This document shows, piece by piece, positions 15,883-23,258 of a DNA stretch of 59,608 nucleotides; the stretch's first letter is position 1; the number at the start of each line of letters is the position of its first letter. The stretch spans positions 1-59,608 of IMG/VR virus record IMGVR_UViG_3300046000_005070; one strand, given 5' to 3'. The notes under the pieces were generated by a model that saw only the letters and a list, made by a program, of their open reading frames with translations, did no database searches and was not told the origin of the DNA. This stretch comes from a virus. Both the position numbers and the translations under genes were made by a program.

Positions 15883-16952
15883 CTAAAATTGTAATGCCTT
15901 TCTTAATGAATGATGAAAACGATTTAGATTCACCAAGAGTTTCTGGCGGACTAGAACGATTCTCGCAGTTTATTTACAAATATGCAAATGCGGAAGTAAT
16001 TCCGTTCTATTATAACCGAGATGATCGCAAAAATAGAACTGTAACGCCAAAGTTACTTGCATTTATACATAACCATAAACCTGACCTTGTTATTTCAAAT
16101 CAAGATTCGGGAACTATTACAACTAATATCCAAAAAATGGTTGATGTACCTATGATGTGGATATCACATACAGCATCTGGTGGTATTTTTAAAATCCCTC
16201 AACTTGATATGATGAAAGAGTTTGTCGACAACGGTGGTACTCTTGCTATGGTTAGTCAATGGCAATATGATGGTATGAATGATCTGTCCAAGAGAGTTCG
16301 GAGCAGAGAACTTGAATTAAATGGTGGTCTAATTAATTCTGCATTCTGCAATGGAGATGAACAAGTTTCTATGCAGATTGATTATGATTGTGTCACCATT
16401 GGCAGAGTTGACAAGGAAAAAGATCCATTTCTTTTACATAAACTTGCAGGTAAGAGTGACTTGAAATCATTGGTTCTTACCTCTGCGTATGAATTACTTC
16501 CAGTTCAACAAGAATACCTTGACAAGAATAACCATTGGGAAAGCCCAAAGGAAACCATGTTTAATCTAAAACACGTCGAAGTTATGGATCACCTATCAAG
16601 ATCTGGTGTTTATCTTTCCACTTGTGCCAGAGAGACCTGGGGTATTACTGCACTTGAAGCATTTGCTCGTGGTGTACCAGTAGTTTTATTCAGAATTGGC
16701 GCTAATAAAAACAAACACGCTTCTGAGGATATTGCACCAGGACCAGAGTATTTTGAAGCAATGACTAATAAAACTGAGAAGGACTTCAAATTAGCAGTTG
16801 ACAAATTACTAAAAGTTGATAGAATGGAACTATCACAAAAGACCAAAGAGAAACATTCCAAAGAAAATTGGGTGCAAACTCTTAATAATCTTATTGATAA
16901 AGCAATCGAAAATAAAAAGCAACATCAGAAACCTGTATCATGGTTTGATTAA
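15879..16952 (+). CDS. GT-B fold (GT4-like) glycosyltransferase
   Basis: 357-aa protein. The N-terminal VSGGLERFSQFIYKY resembles the acceptor-side glycine loop of GT4 enzymes, and TIGRVDKEKDP starts the C-terminal Rossmann domain. The nucleotide-sugar-binding signature is CARETWGITALEAFARGVPV, with the two spaced glutamates of retaining GT-B enzymes. It is not recognisably T4 alpha- or beta-glucosyltransferase, though DNA glucosyltransferases also have the GT-B fold. Its position between a DNA methyltransferase and dexA, near a TAGT enzyme and nucleotide-sugar genes, suggests it joins the same modification pathway. The acceptor could instead be a protein or surface glycan. Confidence 0.8.
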   Translation: MTKIVMPFLMNDENDLDSPRVSGGLERFSQFIYKYANAEVIPFYYNRDDRKNRTVTPKLLAFIHNHKPDLVISNQDSGTITTNIQKMVDVPMMWISHTASGGIFKIPQLDMMKEFVDNGGTLAMVSQWQYDGMNDLSKRVRSRELELNGGLINSAFCNGDEQVSMQIDYDCVTIGRVDKEKDPFLLHKLAGKSDLKSLVLTSAYELLPVQQEYLDKNNHWESPKETMFNLKHVEVMDHLSRSGVYLSTCARETWGITALEAFARGVPVVLFRIGANKNKHASEDIAPGPEYFEAMTNKTEKDFKLAVDKLLKVDRMELSQKTKEKHSKENWVQTLNNLIDKAIENKKQHQKPVSWFD

Positions 16953-16963
16953 GAAAGTATATT

Positions 16964-17599
16964 ATGAAATTAATCTTTATAGATTTTGAAACAATGGGCG
17001 ATGATGTGCTCGAACCTTGTGCCGCAGTAGACATGGCTATACTTGTCGCCGATACGGATAAAATGTTGTCTGACAATCCTTATTCTTGTAGAGACGTTAC
17101 CCTTTCAAAGAAGTTTAAATTGTCAGTGAAAGATCAAGTCACGAATTATGGGTTTATTGTCCAAGATACTGCGCTTAAATTTTGGCAAGAAGTATCACCA
17201 GAAGCTCGTAAACATGTCAAACCTTCCCCCGATGATCTTACCGTAGATCAGTTTATCAATCAACTGATTACACATATGAATACAATTGGTAAGTTTGACT
17301 ATTGGTTCTCACGTGGTAATACTTTTGATCCAATTATTCTCCAAAGACTATTTAAAGTAGTTGGCAAAACTTACACCTTTAAGGAATATTTCCGATTTAA
17401 TAGAGTGCAAGATATGCGAACTCATATTAATGCTAAATTGAATAATCCCGTTACTACAAATATTACCCCAATCCAAGACGAAGAATTTTGGAAATCAGTT
17501 TTTGTAGAGCACGACAGCGCGTGGGATATTCTTGCCGATATGCTGCGGTATCAAACAATCCTTAGACTAGAAAATGATTTAGAACAACCGAAAAGGTGA
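16964..17599 (+). CDS. dexA: DexA exonuclease A
   Basis: 211-aa DEDD-family 3'-5' exonuclease matching T4 DexA (227 aa). The first acidic motif is IFIDFETMG (residues 4-12), followed by DTALKFWQEVSPEARKHV, which corresponds closely to T4's TIEWWKNQSPEARKNI. The second motif is RGNTFDPIIL, and the late HDSAWDILADM carries the final His and Asp. It degrades single-stranded DNA. It is the one classical T4 gene inside the accessory glycosyltransferase block, which suggests the accessory genes were built around a conserved backbone. Confidence 0.9.
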   Translation: MKLIFIDFETMGDDVLEPCAAVDMAILVADTDKMLSDNPYSCRDVTLSKKFKLSVKDQVTNYGFIVQDTALKFWQEVSPEARKHVKPSPDDLTVDQFINQLITHMNTIGKFDYWFSRGNTFDPIILQRLFKVVGKTYTFKEYFRFNRVQDMRTHINAKLNNPVTTNITPIQDEEFWKSVFVEHDSAWDILADMLRYQTILRLENDLEQPKR

Positions 17600-17602
17600 T
17601 AA

Positions 17603-18469
17603 ATGAAACTTGAAATAACTACAGAAGACTTACGAAAGTATTCCATATTCCTCGGCACTCCTATGTATGGAGGTAATTGCGCAGGTCTTTTTTGTAAATC
17701 TACAAATGATCTTTTTAAACTTTGTGCTACACATGGAATTGAGGTTAAAGAATATTTTCTTTTTAACGAGAGTTTAGTTCAACGTGCAAGAAATTATGTT
17801 GTTGATGAATTTTTGCGATCAGATTGTACACATTTGATGTTTGTTGATGCTGATATTGGATTTAATCCTAAAGATGTATTAATGCTATTAGCACTGCAAA
17901 TATCAGATCCGGTAAAATATCAGATTGTTACTGGTCCATATCCTAAGAAAACAATTGCATGGGAAAAAGTAAAATCTGCTGTTAAAAATGGCAAAGCAGA
18001 AAATCCTTCCGATCTTGCCTTTTATTCTGCAGATTATGTATTTAATCCTGCAAGAGAAGTTCAATCATTTAAAATTGACGAGCCAGTTGAAGTTGCCGAA
18101 GGTGGTACTGGGTTTATGCTTATTCCTAGAACTGTGCTAGAAAAATATTCTGCAGCATATCCAGAGTATAGTTATAAACCAGACCATGTAAGATCTGAAA
18201 ATTTTAACGGTGATAGAGAAATCACTGCATTCTTTGATTGTGGAATTGATCCAGAAACAAAGCGGTATCTATCTGAGGATTATTTCTTCTGTAAAAATGC
18301 TCGTAAGATAGGTATTACAATTCATATGTGTCCATGGATGCAATTACAACATGTTGGAACTTATGTCTTCCGCGGCTCGATGGCAGCAATCGCATCTATT
18401 GGAGCGTCTCCTACAGCAGGAGCCGATGCAAAAGCAAAGAAAAAGAATAAATTAGGGACAAGACCATGA
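17603..18469 (+). CDS. GT-A fold glycosyltransferase
   Basis: 288-aa protein. The N-terminal FLGTPMYGGNCAGLFC strand, the SLVQRARNYVVDEFL helix and the metal-binding DxD in LMFVDADIGFNP (Asp82, Asp84) define a GT2-type GT-A domain. EGGTGFMLIPRTVLEKY and FFDCGIDPETKRYLSEDYFF are the later acceptor-side motifs. This family is widespread in environmental T4-like phages and its acceptor is not established. The last 30 residues are alanine- and lysine-rich and look disordered. AAAAGGTG precedes the start, and the end overlaps the MazG gene (ATGA). It is the third glycosyltransferase within 8 kb. Confidence 0.8.
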   Translation: MKLEITTEDLRKYSIFLGTPMYGGNCAGLFCKSTNDLFKLCATHGIEVKEYFLFNESLVQRARNYVVDEFLRSDCTHLMFVDADIGFNPKDVLMLLALQISDPVKYQIVTGPYPKKTIAWEKVKSAVKNGKAENPSDLAFYSADYVFNPAREVQSFKIDEPVEVAEGGTGFMLIPRTVLEKYSAAYPEYSYKPDHVRSENFNGDREITAFFDCGIDPETKRYLSEDYFFCKNARKIGITIHMCPWMQLQHVGTYVFRGSMAAIASIGASPTAGADAKAKKKNKLGTRP

Positions 18470-18810
18470 CAGACTCATTTTTGACACAACTACGACAAAA
18501 GAATAATCAGCGCCAGACTATGTGGACTGGCGCTGAAAATGTTGATATTTTATTTCGAGCAGTAGAATTTGCTGGTGAAGCGGGTGAACTTGCAAATGCC
18601 GTAAAGAAAGTTTATAGAGCACGGAATGGGATTATCGGCAATAACAAAGACATTAATGATCTTATGGAAAATCTAGTCGAGGAAATTGGTGATGTTCTCA
18701 TCACTATCGACTTGCTTGCAAATGAATTTAACATCGACCTAGAGCAAGCGGTCAAGTCAAAGTTTAACAAAACATCCGAAAAAGTCAGTATTCCAGTATT
18801 TCTGGAGTAA
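18466..18810 (+). CDS. mazG: MazG nucleotide pyrophosphohydrolase
   Basis: 114-aa protein with the classical MazG pattern. EFAGEAGELANAVKK gives an ExxE (Glu38, Glu41) and LVEEIGDVLITIDLLA gives ExxD (Glu73, Asp76), forming the Mg2+ site on the helical bundle. It hydrolyses NTPs to NMPs; phage MazG proteins have been shown to prefer deoxynucleotides such as dGTP and dCTP. It starts in the ATGA overlap with the GT-A gene. The clamp gene follows behind its own promoter. A weak hairpin (TCCAG/CTGGA) overlaps the stop codon. Confidence 0.85.
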   Translation: MTDSFLTQLRQKNNQRQTMWTGAENVDILFRAVEFAGEAGELANAVKKVYRARNGIIGNNKDINDLMENLVEEIGDVLITIDLLANEFNIDLEQAVKSKFNKTSEKVSIPVFLE

Positions 18811-18816
18811 TTTTGG

Positions 18817-18844
18817 TTGACTTTTTCCCACATTATGATATATT
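18817..18844 (+). promoter_or_regulatory. Sigma70-like promoter for gene 45
   Basis: TTGACT (18817-18822), 16-base spacer ending ATGA, and TATATT (18839-18844), with a TGn extended -10. It lies between the mazG stop and the clamp gene, 37 bases before the start codon. Confidence 0.65.
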
Positions 18845-18880
18845 CAATCTATTATATGACACTCATTGAAAGGAATTACT

Positions 18881-19543
18881 ATGAAATTTTCTGAACGCAC
18901 ACTCACAGTTCTCAAGAATTTTGCGACAATTAACCCATCCATTATCTTTAAACCCGGCAAACAACTGCGCACTATCAGTCCACAAAAGACTGTAATGGCT
19001 ATTGCAAATATTGAGGACGAGATTCCTTCAGAAGCCTGTGTTTATGACATGTCTCGTTTCCTATCTACTTATGGACTATTCGGTGAACCAGATGTTCAAT
19101 TTGAAAGTAATCATTTCACGATGGCTCAAGGTAAAACAAAGACCCGATATTACTTTGCTGACAAATCTATGATTATCGCCCCGCCAGAAAAAGAAATCAC
19201 TATTCCATCCAATGATGTTGAAGTTGAAATTGACTGGAATGATCTTCAATCTGTAATTAAAGCTGCTGGTGTTCTTCAACTACCAGAAGTTGCATTCGTT
19301 GGTGATGGCGATACTTGTTCACTGAAGGCAATCGACTCAAATAATACAACTGCTGATACTTTCGGTGTGGAACTTGGTTCCACTGGTGATAAATTTCAAT
19401 TGATTATCAAGACTGAAAATCTGAAACTAATTCCGCAGAAGTATAAGGTTACACTATGCTCAAAAGGTATTTCAAAGTTTGTATGTGATCAAGTTACATA
19501 CTTCATTGCTATTGAATCCAAATCAACATACAAGAAAGGCTAA
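18881..19543 (+). CDS. 45: gp45 sliding clamp
   Basis: 220-aa protein, the same size as T4 gp45 (228 aa). As a trimer it tethers gp43 polymerase to DNA and, in T4, activates late transcription through gp55 and gp33. The N-terminal MKFSERTLTVLKNFATINPS and C-terminal ICSKGISKFV-like segments (TLCSKGISKFVCDQVTYFIA) match the clamp family. The ATG at 18881 is chosen because AAAGGA lies eight bases upstream; an in-frame TTG at 18866 is unlikely. It is followed two bases later by a small gene and then by the clamp loader. Confidence 0.92.
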   Translation: MKFSERTLTVLKNFATINPSIIFKPGKQLRTISPQKTVMAIANIEDEIPSEACVYDMSRFLSTYGLFGEPDVQFESNHFTMAQGKTKTRYYFADKSMIIAPPEKEITIPSNDVEVEIDWNDLQSVIKAAGVLQLPEVAFVGDGDTCSLKAIDSNNTTADTFGVELGSTGDKFQLIIKTENLKLIPQKYKVTLCSKGISKFVCDQVTYFIAIESKSTYKKG

Positions 19544-19545
19544 TA

Positions 19546-19731
19546 ATGGAAACAAATATTAATTTAAGTGATATGATTACTATGGTAAATATCATTGATG
19601 CTTGCACAGAACGTGGGGCATTCAAAGGTAACGAGTTGATAACTGTAGGAACACTACGTGAAAAAATTGCAAATTTTGTTCGTGAAAATCAATCACAACA
19701 AGAACCTGTTACTAAGGAAAGTGCTGAATAA
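19546..19731 (+). CDS. Small conserved protein between clamp and clamp loader
   Basis: 61-aa protein (METNINLSDMITMVNIIDAC..., then GNELITVGTLREKI) with a glutamine- and glutamate-rich tail. Small proteins of this type, starting with a similar NINLSDL motif, lie next to the clamp gene in environmental T4-like phages; their function is unknown to me. It starts two bases after the gene 45 stop, so it is co-translated. Its last codons form half of a strong hairpin (19716-19740). Confidence 0.75.
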   Translation: METNINLSDMITMVNIIDACTERGAFKGNELITVGTLREKIANFVRENQSQQEPVTKESAE

Positions 19732-19740
19732 GCACTTTCC
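19716..19740 (+). promoter_or_regulatory. Intercistronic hairpin before gene 44
   Basis: GGAAAGTGCT / AGCACTTTCC, a perfect 10-bp stem with a five-base loop over the stop codon of the small gene. No T-run follows, so it is more likely an mRNA processing or stability element, or a partial terminator setting the clamp to clamp-loader ratio. Confidence 0.5.
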
Positions 19741-19779
19741 CATATTCGTATTGAAATTTTTGAAAAGGAATACTATATA

Positions 19780-20730
19780 ATGTCTCTTGATGTGAAATCC
19801 GACGAACTTCTATGGGTTCAAAAGTATCGTCCGCAAAAAGTCGATGATACAATTCTGCCTGTATTGACTAAAACTGCATTTCAGAAATTCATTAATACCA
19901 GCAACATTCCAAATCTTCTTCTTGCTGGTTCACCGGGAACTGGTAAAACAACCGCAGCAAAAGCAATGCTTGAAGAAATGGCTTGCGATTACATTATCAT
20001 CAATGCTGCATTAAACCGCGGCATTGATACTGTTCGCAGTGAAATCTCAACCTTTGCATCTTCGATCTCTCTTACAGGTGGTCGCAAATACATCATCCTA
20101 GACGAAGCTGATTATCTTACTCCTGATGCTCAAGCATCCATGCGTAACCTAATTGAAACCTTCTCTAAAAACTGTGGTTTTATCTTTACTTGTAACTTTA
20201 AAAATCGCATCATTGCTCCACTTCGTTCTCGTCTTTCTGAGGTTGACTTCGCGATTGAAAAAACCGAAAAACCAAAGCTTGCCGCACAATTTTTCAAGCG
20301 CACACTTGCAATTCTTAATTCTGAAAATGTTGACTATGAACCAAAAGTTGTGGCAAAAGTCATTGAAAAATATTTCCCAGACTTCCGCCGAATCCTAAAT
20401 GAACTTCAAAAATATGCTGGTAACGGTCGTATTGATGAAGGCATCTTTGCTGACTTCAAACAAGAGTCTATTGATGAACTCTTTTTACTCTTGAAGGAGA
20501 AAAACTTCACCGGTATGCGTAAATGGTGTGCAGATAATTCTGACCAAGATGCAAATGAAATCTTCCGTAAAATCTATGACACTGCGTCTGACAAACTTGA
20601 ATTGAAAAGTATGCCATCTTTTGTCGTGTCTCTTGCGGACTATATGTATAAATCTGCATTTGTCGCTGATCAAGAAATCAACCTTGTCGCTTTCCTTACT
20701 GAAATTATGATGGAAACGAGTTTCCGCTAA
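19780..20730 (+). CDS. 44: gp44 clamp loader large subunit
   Basis: 316-aa AAA+ ATPase, as in T4 gp44 (319 aa). Walker A is AGSPGTGKTTAA (residues 49-60), Walker B is ILDEADYL (about 106-113), the sensor 1 region is FIFTCNFKNRI, and the arginine-finger SRL motif is PLRSRLSE. Four copies with one gp62 load the gp45 clamp. The N-terminal LLWVQKYRPQKVDDTILP is typical. AAAAGGA lies upstream. The stop overlaps the next gene (TAATG). Confidence 0.95.
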   Translation: MSLDVKSDELLWVQKYRPQKVDDTILPVLTKTAFQKFINTSNIPNLLLAGSPGTGKTTAAKAMLEEMACDYIIINAALNRGIDTVRSEISTFASSISLTGGRKYIILDEADYLTPDAQASMRNLIETFSKNCGFIFTCNFKNRIIAPLRSRLSEVDFAIEKTEKPKLAAQFFKRTLAILNSENVDYEPKVVAKVIEKYFPDFRRILNELQKYAGNGRIDEGIFADFKQESIDELFLLLKEKNFTGMRKWCADNSDQDANEIFRKIYDTASDKLELKSMPSFVVSLADYMYKSAFVADQEINLVAFLTEIMMETSFR

Positions 20731-20930
20731 TGCTATCCGGTCTGTTCAAGAAAAAAAATACAAATGTAACTTGTCACTTCTGCAAAATAGATATTGACAA
20801 AAGTGTTGCATTTGTGTTAAAATATAAAGCAGCGGATGGAAGTGGGTCGATGAATGTTTGCACAGAATGTTCACATTATCTCAACAATATTATAGATACA
20901 TGGGAAAGCCTCAATGAAAAAGACGACTAA
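20730..20930 (+). CDS. Small two-CxxC zinc-finger-like protein
   Basis: 66-aa protein with CHFCKIDIDKS near residue 15 and NVCTECSHYL near residue 42, a likely four-cysteine zinc site. It begins in the gene 44 stop codon and overlaps the gene 62 start by 17 bases, so it is translated with both clamp loader subunits. I do not recognise it beyond the zinc-ribbon pattern. It could bind nucleic acid or one of the replication proteins. A promoter-like sequence lies within its frame. Confidence 0.7.
   Translation: MLSGLFKKKNTNVTCHFCKIDIDKSVAFVLKYKAADGSGSMNVCTECSHYLNNIIDTWESLNEKDD
20794..20823 (+). promoter_or_regulatory. Promoter-like sequence inside the zinc-finger gene
   Basis: TTGACA (20794-20799), 18-base spacer ending TTGTGT, TAAAAT (20818-20823). 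It has the same TTGTGnTAA core as the promoters at 7354 and 9948. It would give independent transcription of 62, regA and dut. Confidence 0.45.
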
Positions 20931-21444
20931 AAAAACCGCAGTGGTCCAACAAAAACTTTCTGCTAGAGATGATGACTTCCAGGAATTTAACTATTTTGGT
21001 CTTGGTAAACCAGAAGAACTTGAGGAGATTGATCTTTCCGAACTCAAAGAGGAAAACATGACCTTCAAGTTTGTTGAAGCTGTCTCTAAATCCAAGAAGG
21101 ATCTTATTAGAGATGCTGAAATCCCCGAGGAGATGGAACGGAAATACAATCCATACATTACCAATAAAGCATTTTCATTCTACATTGATACAATACTTCA
21201 TGCAAATGAAATGAATGGTAAACACTGGGTATTTAAAGATGCCCAATTCCGATATTATCTTGGTGCCCTGCGGCCTCGTTACCGGAAAGGTGAATGGTTT
21301 AAAGCTAAAAAGGACTCTGATCTAGACAATATCCAACAAGTCTATCAATGTAATAGAACTGTCGCCAAACAATACTTGAAAGTACTTTCAAAGGAGAACC
21401 TTGAATTGATAAATAATAGGGTCTCCAAAGGAGGCAACTCATAG
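20914..21444 (+). CDS. 62: gp62 clamp loader small subunit
   Basis: 176-aa protein, similar in size to T4 gp62 (187 aa). Sequence identity to T4 is low, but the conserved parts of environmental gp62 proteins are present: NPYITNKAFSFYIDTILHAN, then FRYYLGALRPRYRKGEWFKA, which parallels T4's FNYLMAAVPRGKRYGKWAK, and a C-terminal ISKEN-like segment before VSKGG. The position after gene 44 and before regA is the usual T4-like order. The first 45 residues are charged and lysine-rich and are probably flexible. It is the structural partner of gp44 and has no ATPase motifs. Confidence 0.85.
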   Translation: MKKTTKKTAVVQQKLSARDDDFQEFNYFGLGKPEELEEIDLSELKEENMTFKFVEAVSKSKKDLIRDAEIPEEMERKYNPYITNKAFSFYIDTILHANEMNGKHWVFKDAQFRYYLGALRPRYRKGEWFKAKKDSDLDNIQQVYQCNRTVAKQYLKVLSKENLELINNRVSKGGNS

Positions 21445-21478
21445 TAATGAATAACAATAATAATAAAGGTGACCTTAT

Positions 21479-21883
21479 ATGGAAGACATTTTTCACGGTG
21501 TTGGAGTTGAAATAGAACTACCTATACCAGAGAATTTCTTAAAAGTAAAAGAAACTCTCACACGAATTGGAATTGCATCTAGAAAAGATAAGAAACTATA
21601 TCAGTCTTGTCATATTTTACATAAACAAGGCAGATATGTAATTCTTCACTTCAAAGAACTTTTCATCCTAGATGGCAAGGAAAATAACTTTACAGAAGAA
21701 GATAAAGGTAGACGAAACACTATTGTAAATCTACTTGAAGAATGGGATTTGGTCAAAGTACTAAATTCTGAAAAAGTTCAAGATCCCGTGGCACCATTAA
21801 GCCATATTAAGGTCTTATCGCATAAAGAAAAGAATCAATGGGAATTGACAAGTAAATATAATATCGGCAAAAAGAAAGGTTGA
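21479..21883 (+). CDS. regA: RegA translational repressor
   Basis: 134-aa protein with very high similarity to T4 RegA (122 aa). FLKVKETLTRIGIASRKDK, LYQSCHILHKQGRYVILHFK and LDGKENNFTEED match nearly residue for residue, as does the C-terminal WELTSKYNIG. RegA binds ribosome binding sites of early mRNAs, including its own and those of 44 and 45 in T4. The 34 bases before the start are very A/T-rich, with AAAGGTGACC, and could be an autoregulatory site. The N-terminus is 8-10 residues longer than T4. Confidence 0.95.
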   Translation: MEDIFHGVGVEIELPIPENFLKVKETLTRIGIASRKDKKLYQSCHILHKQGRYVILHFKELFILDGKENNFTEEDKGRRNTIVNLLEEWDLVKVLNSEKVQDPVAPLSHIKVLSHKEKNQWELTSKYNIGKKKG

Positions 21884-21890
21884 TTACATA

Positions 21891-22403
21891 ATGAAAATAT
21901 TTCGTTTAAATGACGCAGCAGAACTACCAGTTTTTGCAACAGAAGGTTCTGCTTGCTTTGATGTGAAAGTATGTCTTACCGCAGAAACAAGACTAAAAAC
22001 CTACAGTCCACACAATAAAGAAATTATTGTGCCTACAAAATTTGCATCAGACGGTCGTGCAGTAACTGTATTGCATCCGCAATTTCGTACACTAGTTCCA
22101 ACTGGTCTGATTTTTGATATTCCAAAGAATCATGTACTCAAAGTATTCCCAAGATCAAGTATGGCAGTTAAATATGGCATAGGTCTTGCAAATTCCACTG
22201 GTATCATTGATTATGATTATGTTGAAGAACTATTCATCCCAATATATAACATGGGTGATACACCAGTCAGTATCTACCACGGCGATCGTATTGCGCAGGG
22301 TATGCTAGAAGAAATTAAACAATACACGCTCGTAGAACGGAAGAGCCGCCCTGAACAAAAGACAGAGCGTGTGGGTGGAATCGGCTCAACCGGCACTAAC
22401 TAA
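21891..22403 (+). CDS. dut: dUTPase
   Basis: 170-aa trimeric-type dUTP diphosphatase. Motif I is TEGSACFDVKV, motif II PRSSMAVKYGIGLANSTG, motif III GIIDYDYVEELFIPIYN, motif IV GDRIAQGMLEE and motif V RVGGIGSTG, the C-terminal lid. It makes dUMP and removes dUTP. Insertions between motifs I and II (about residues 30-60) make it longer than the usual 140-150 aa. It complements the dCMP deaminase in supplying dUMP. It begins seven bases after regA. Confidence 0.92.
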   Translation: MKIFRLNDAAELPVFATEGSACFDVKVCLTAETRLKTYSPHNKEIIVPTKFASDGRAVTVLHPQFRTLVPTGLIFDIPKNHVLKVFPRSSMAVKYGIGLANSTGIIDYDYVEELFIPIYNMGDTPVSIYHGDRIAQGMLEEIKQYTLVERKSRPEQKTERVGGIGSTGTN

Positions 22404-22435
22404 CTTTATTTTACACATAGACACGGAGAAAACAA

Positions 22436-22681
22436 ATGAATAAGAACGGTTTTGAAATTCGTCTTGAAGTCCTCAAGATGGCAAAAGAAATGATGGATCA
22501 GCAGTATAGTGAAGCTTCCAATGCCTACTGGTCTGCCTGCTCAACTCTAGCAGAAAACTGGAATAAATCTGCTGCCGAACTAATTGAGCAGACTCAATCC
22601 ATGAAGCCTGTTATGTATACACCTCAGGATATCATGACAAAGGCGCAAGAACTTTACGGATTTGTGGTCAAGAAAGACTAA
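22436..22681 (+). CDS. Small conserved phage protein
   Basis: 81-aa protein (MNKNGFEIRLEVLKMAKEMM..., with a C-terminal TPQDIMTKAQELYGFV). This architecture, an N-terminal helix beginning MNKNGxEIR and a C-terminal PxxIxxxAxxxxxFV, is widespread in T4-like environmental phages, usually near hsp20. The function is unknown. It has an excellent CGGAGAA ribosome binding site and ends just before a strong terminator. Confidence 0.8.
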   Translation: MNKNGFEIRLEVLKMAKEMMDQQYSEASNAYWSACSTLAENWNKSAAELIEQTQSMKPVMYTPQDIMTKAQELYGFVVKKD

Positions 22682-22696
22682 TCATAATATAAATGA

Positions 22697-22726
22697 AGTG
22701 GGGATGCCTTATGGGTCCCCACTTTT
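22697..22726 (+). terminator. Intrinsic terminator after the replication operon
   Basis: AGTGGGGA / TCCCCACT, eight base pairs with an 11-base loop, followed by TTTT. It separates the clamp-loader/dut operon from hsp20. A weaker AGCCG/CGGCT hairpin follows at about 22730-22748. Confidence 0.8.
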
Positions 22727-22781
22727 AAACAGCCGGTTAGATGACGGCTATTACTAAAACTCGCTTAATAAGGAGAAACAA

Positions 22782-23225
22782 ATGACTATTGAACAATTAC
22801 TTCGTAACGATCCACTTTTTGTAGGTTTTGATCGTATTTTCGACCGCATGAATGCAGGAGCAAAACTTGCACCCATTCAAAAGTACCCACCATACAATAT
22901 CGTAAAAACGGATGAGAATGATTATCTCATCGAGCTAGCTGTTGCTGGTTTCGGTCCCAATGATATTGATATTGAGTTACACAACGGTGTTCTAACTATC
23001 ACTGGCAATATAGAAACTTCATCTGAAGATAAGTATGTTTATAAGGGTATTGCAAATAGATCCTTTGAGAGACGATTCACTCTCGCCGATACAGTTCAAG
23101 TTGAGGGTGTTGATCTGAATCAAGGTATTCTTACAGTCAAACTGAAGAACGTAATACCAGAAGAAAAGAAACCTCGAAAAATTCCTATTGGTAAACCAAC
23201 AGAGAAACAGTTACTTACTGAGTAA
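22782..23225 (+). CDS. hsp20: Hsp20 small heat shock protein
   Basis: 147-aa IbpA-like chaperone. The N-terminal NDPLFVGFDRIFDRMN, the alpha-crystallin domain from YPPYNIVKTDENDYLIELAV through GVLTITGNI, RSFERRFTLADTV and the closing GILTVKLKNVIPEE are all present. The C-terminal IPI motif (KIPIG) used for oligomer docking is kept. Hsp20 genes are a marker of marine and freshwater T4-like phages, where the protein may help virion assembly. AAGGAGAA lies upstream. A terminator lies on each side, so it is a single-gene unit, though no clear promoter was found in the 50-base gap. Confidence 0.93.
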   Translation: MTIEQLLRNDPLFVGFDRIFDRMNAGAKLAPIQKYPPYNIVKTDENDYLIELAVAGFGPNDIDIELHNGVLTITGNIETSSEDKYVYKGIANRSFERRFTLADTVQVEGVDLNQGILTVKLKNVIPEEKKPRKIPIGKPTEKQLLTE

Positions 23226-23227
23226 CA

Positions 23228-23254
23228 AGAAGGGGAGCTTTTAGCTCCCCTTCT
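23228..23254. terminator. Bidirectional terminator between hsp20 and tape measure gene
   Basis: AGAAGGGGAGCT / AGCTCCCCTTCT, a perfect 12-bp stem with a TTT loop. T-rich sequence follows on the plus strand (CTAATTTT) and TTACT on the minus strand. It ends the rightward hsp20 transcript and the leftward tail operon. Confidence 0.85.
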
Positions 23255-23258
23255 AATT

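Noticed and set aside
21447-21515. 22-codon frame beginning with five Asn codons before regA
   Set aside because: Overlaps the regA start and has low complexity; more likely part of the regA leader.
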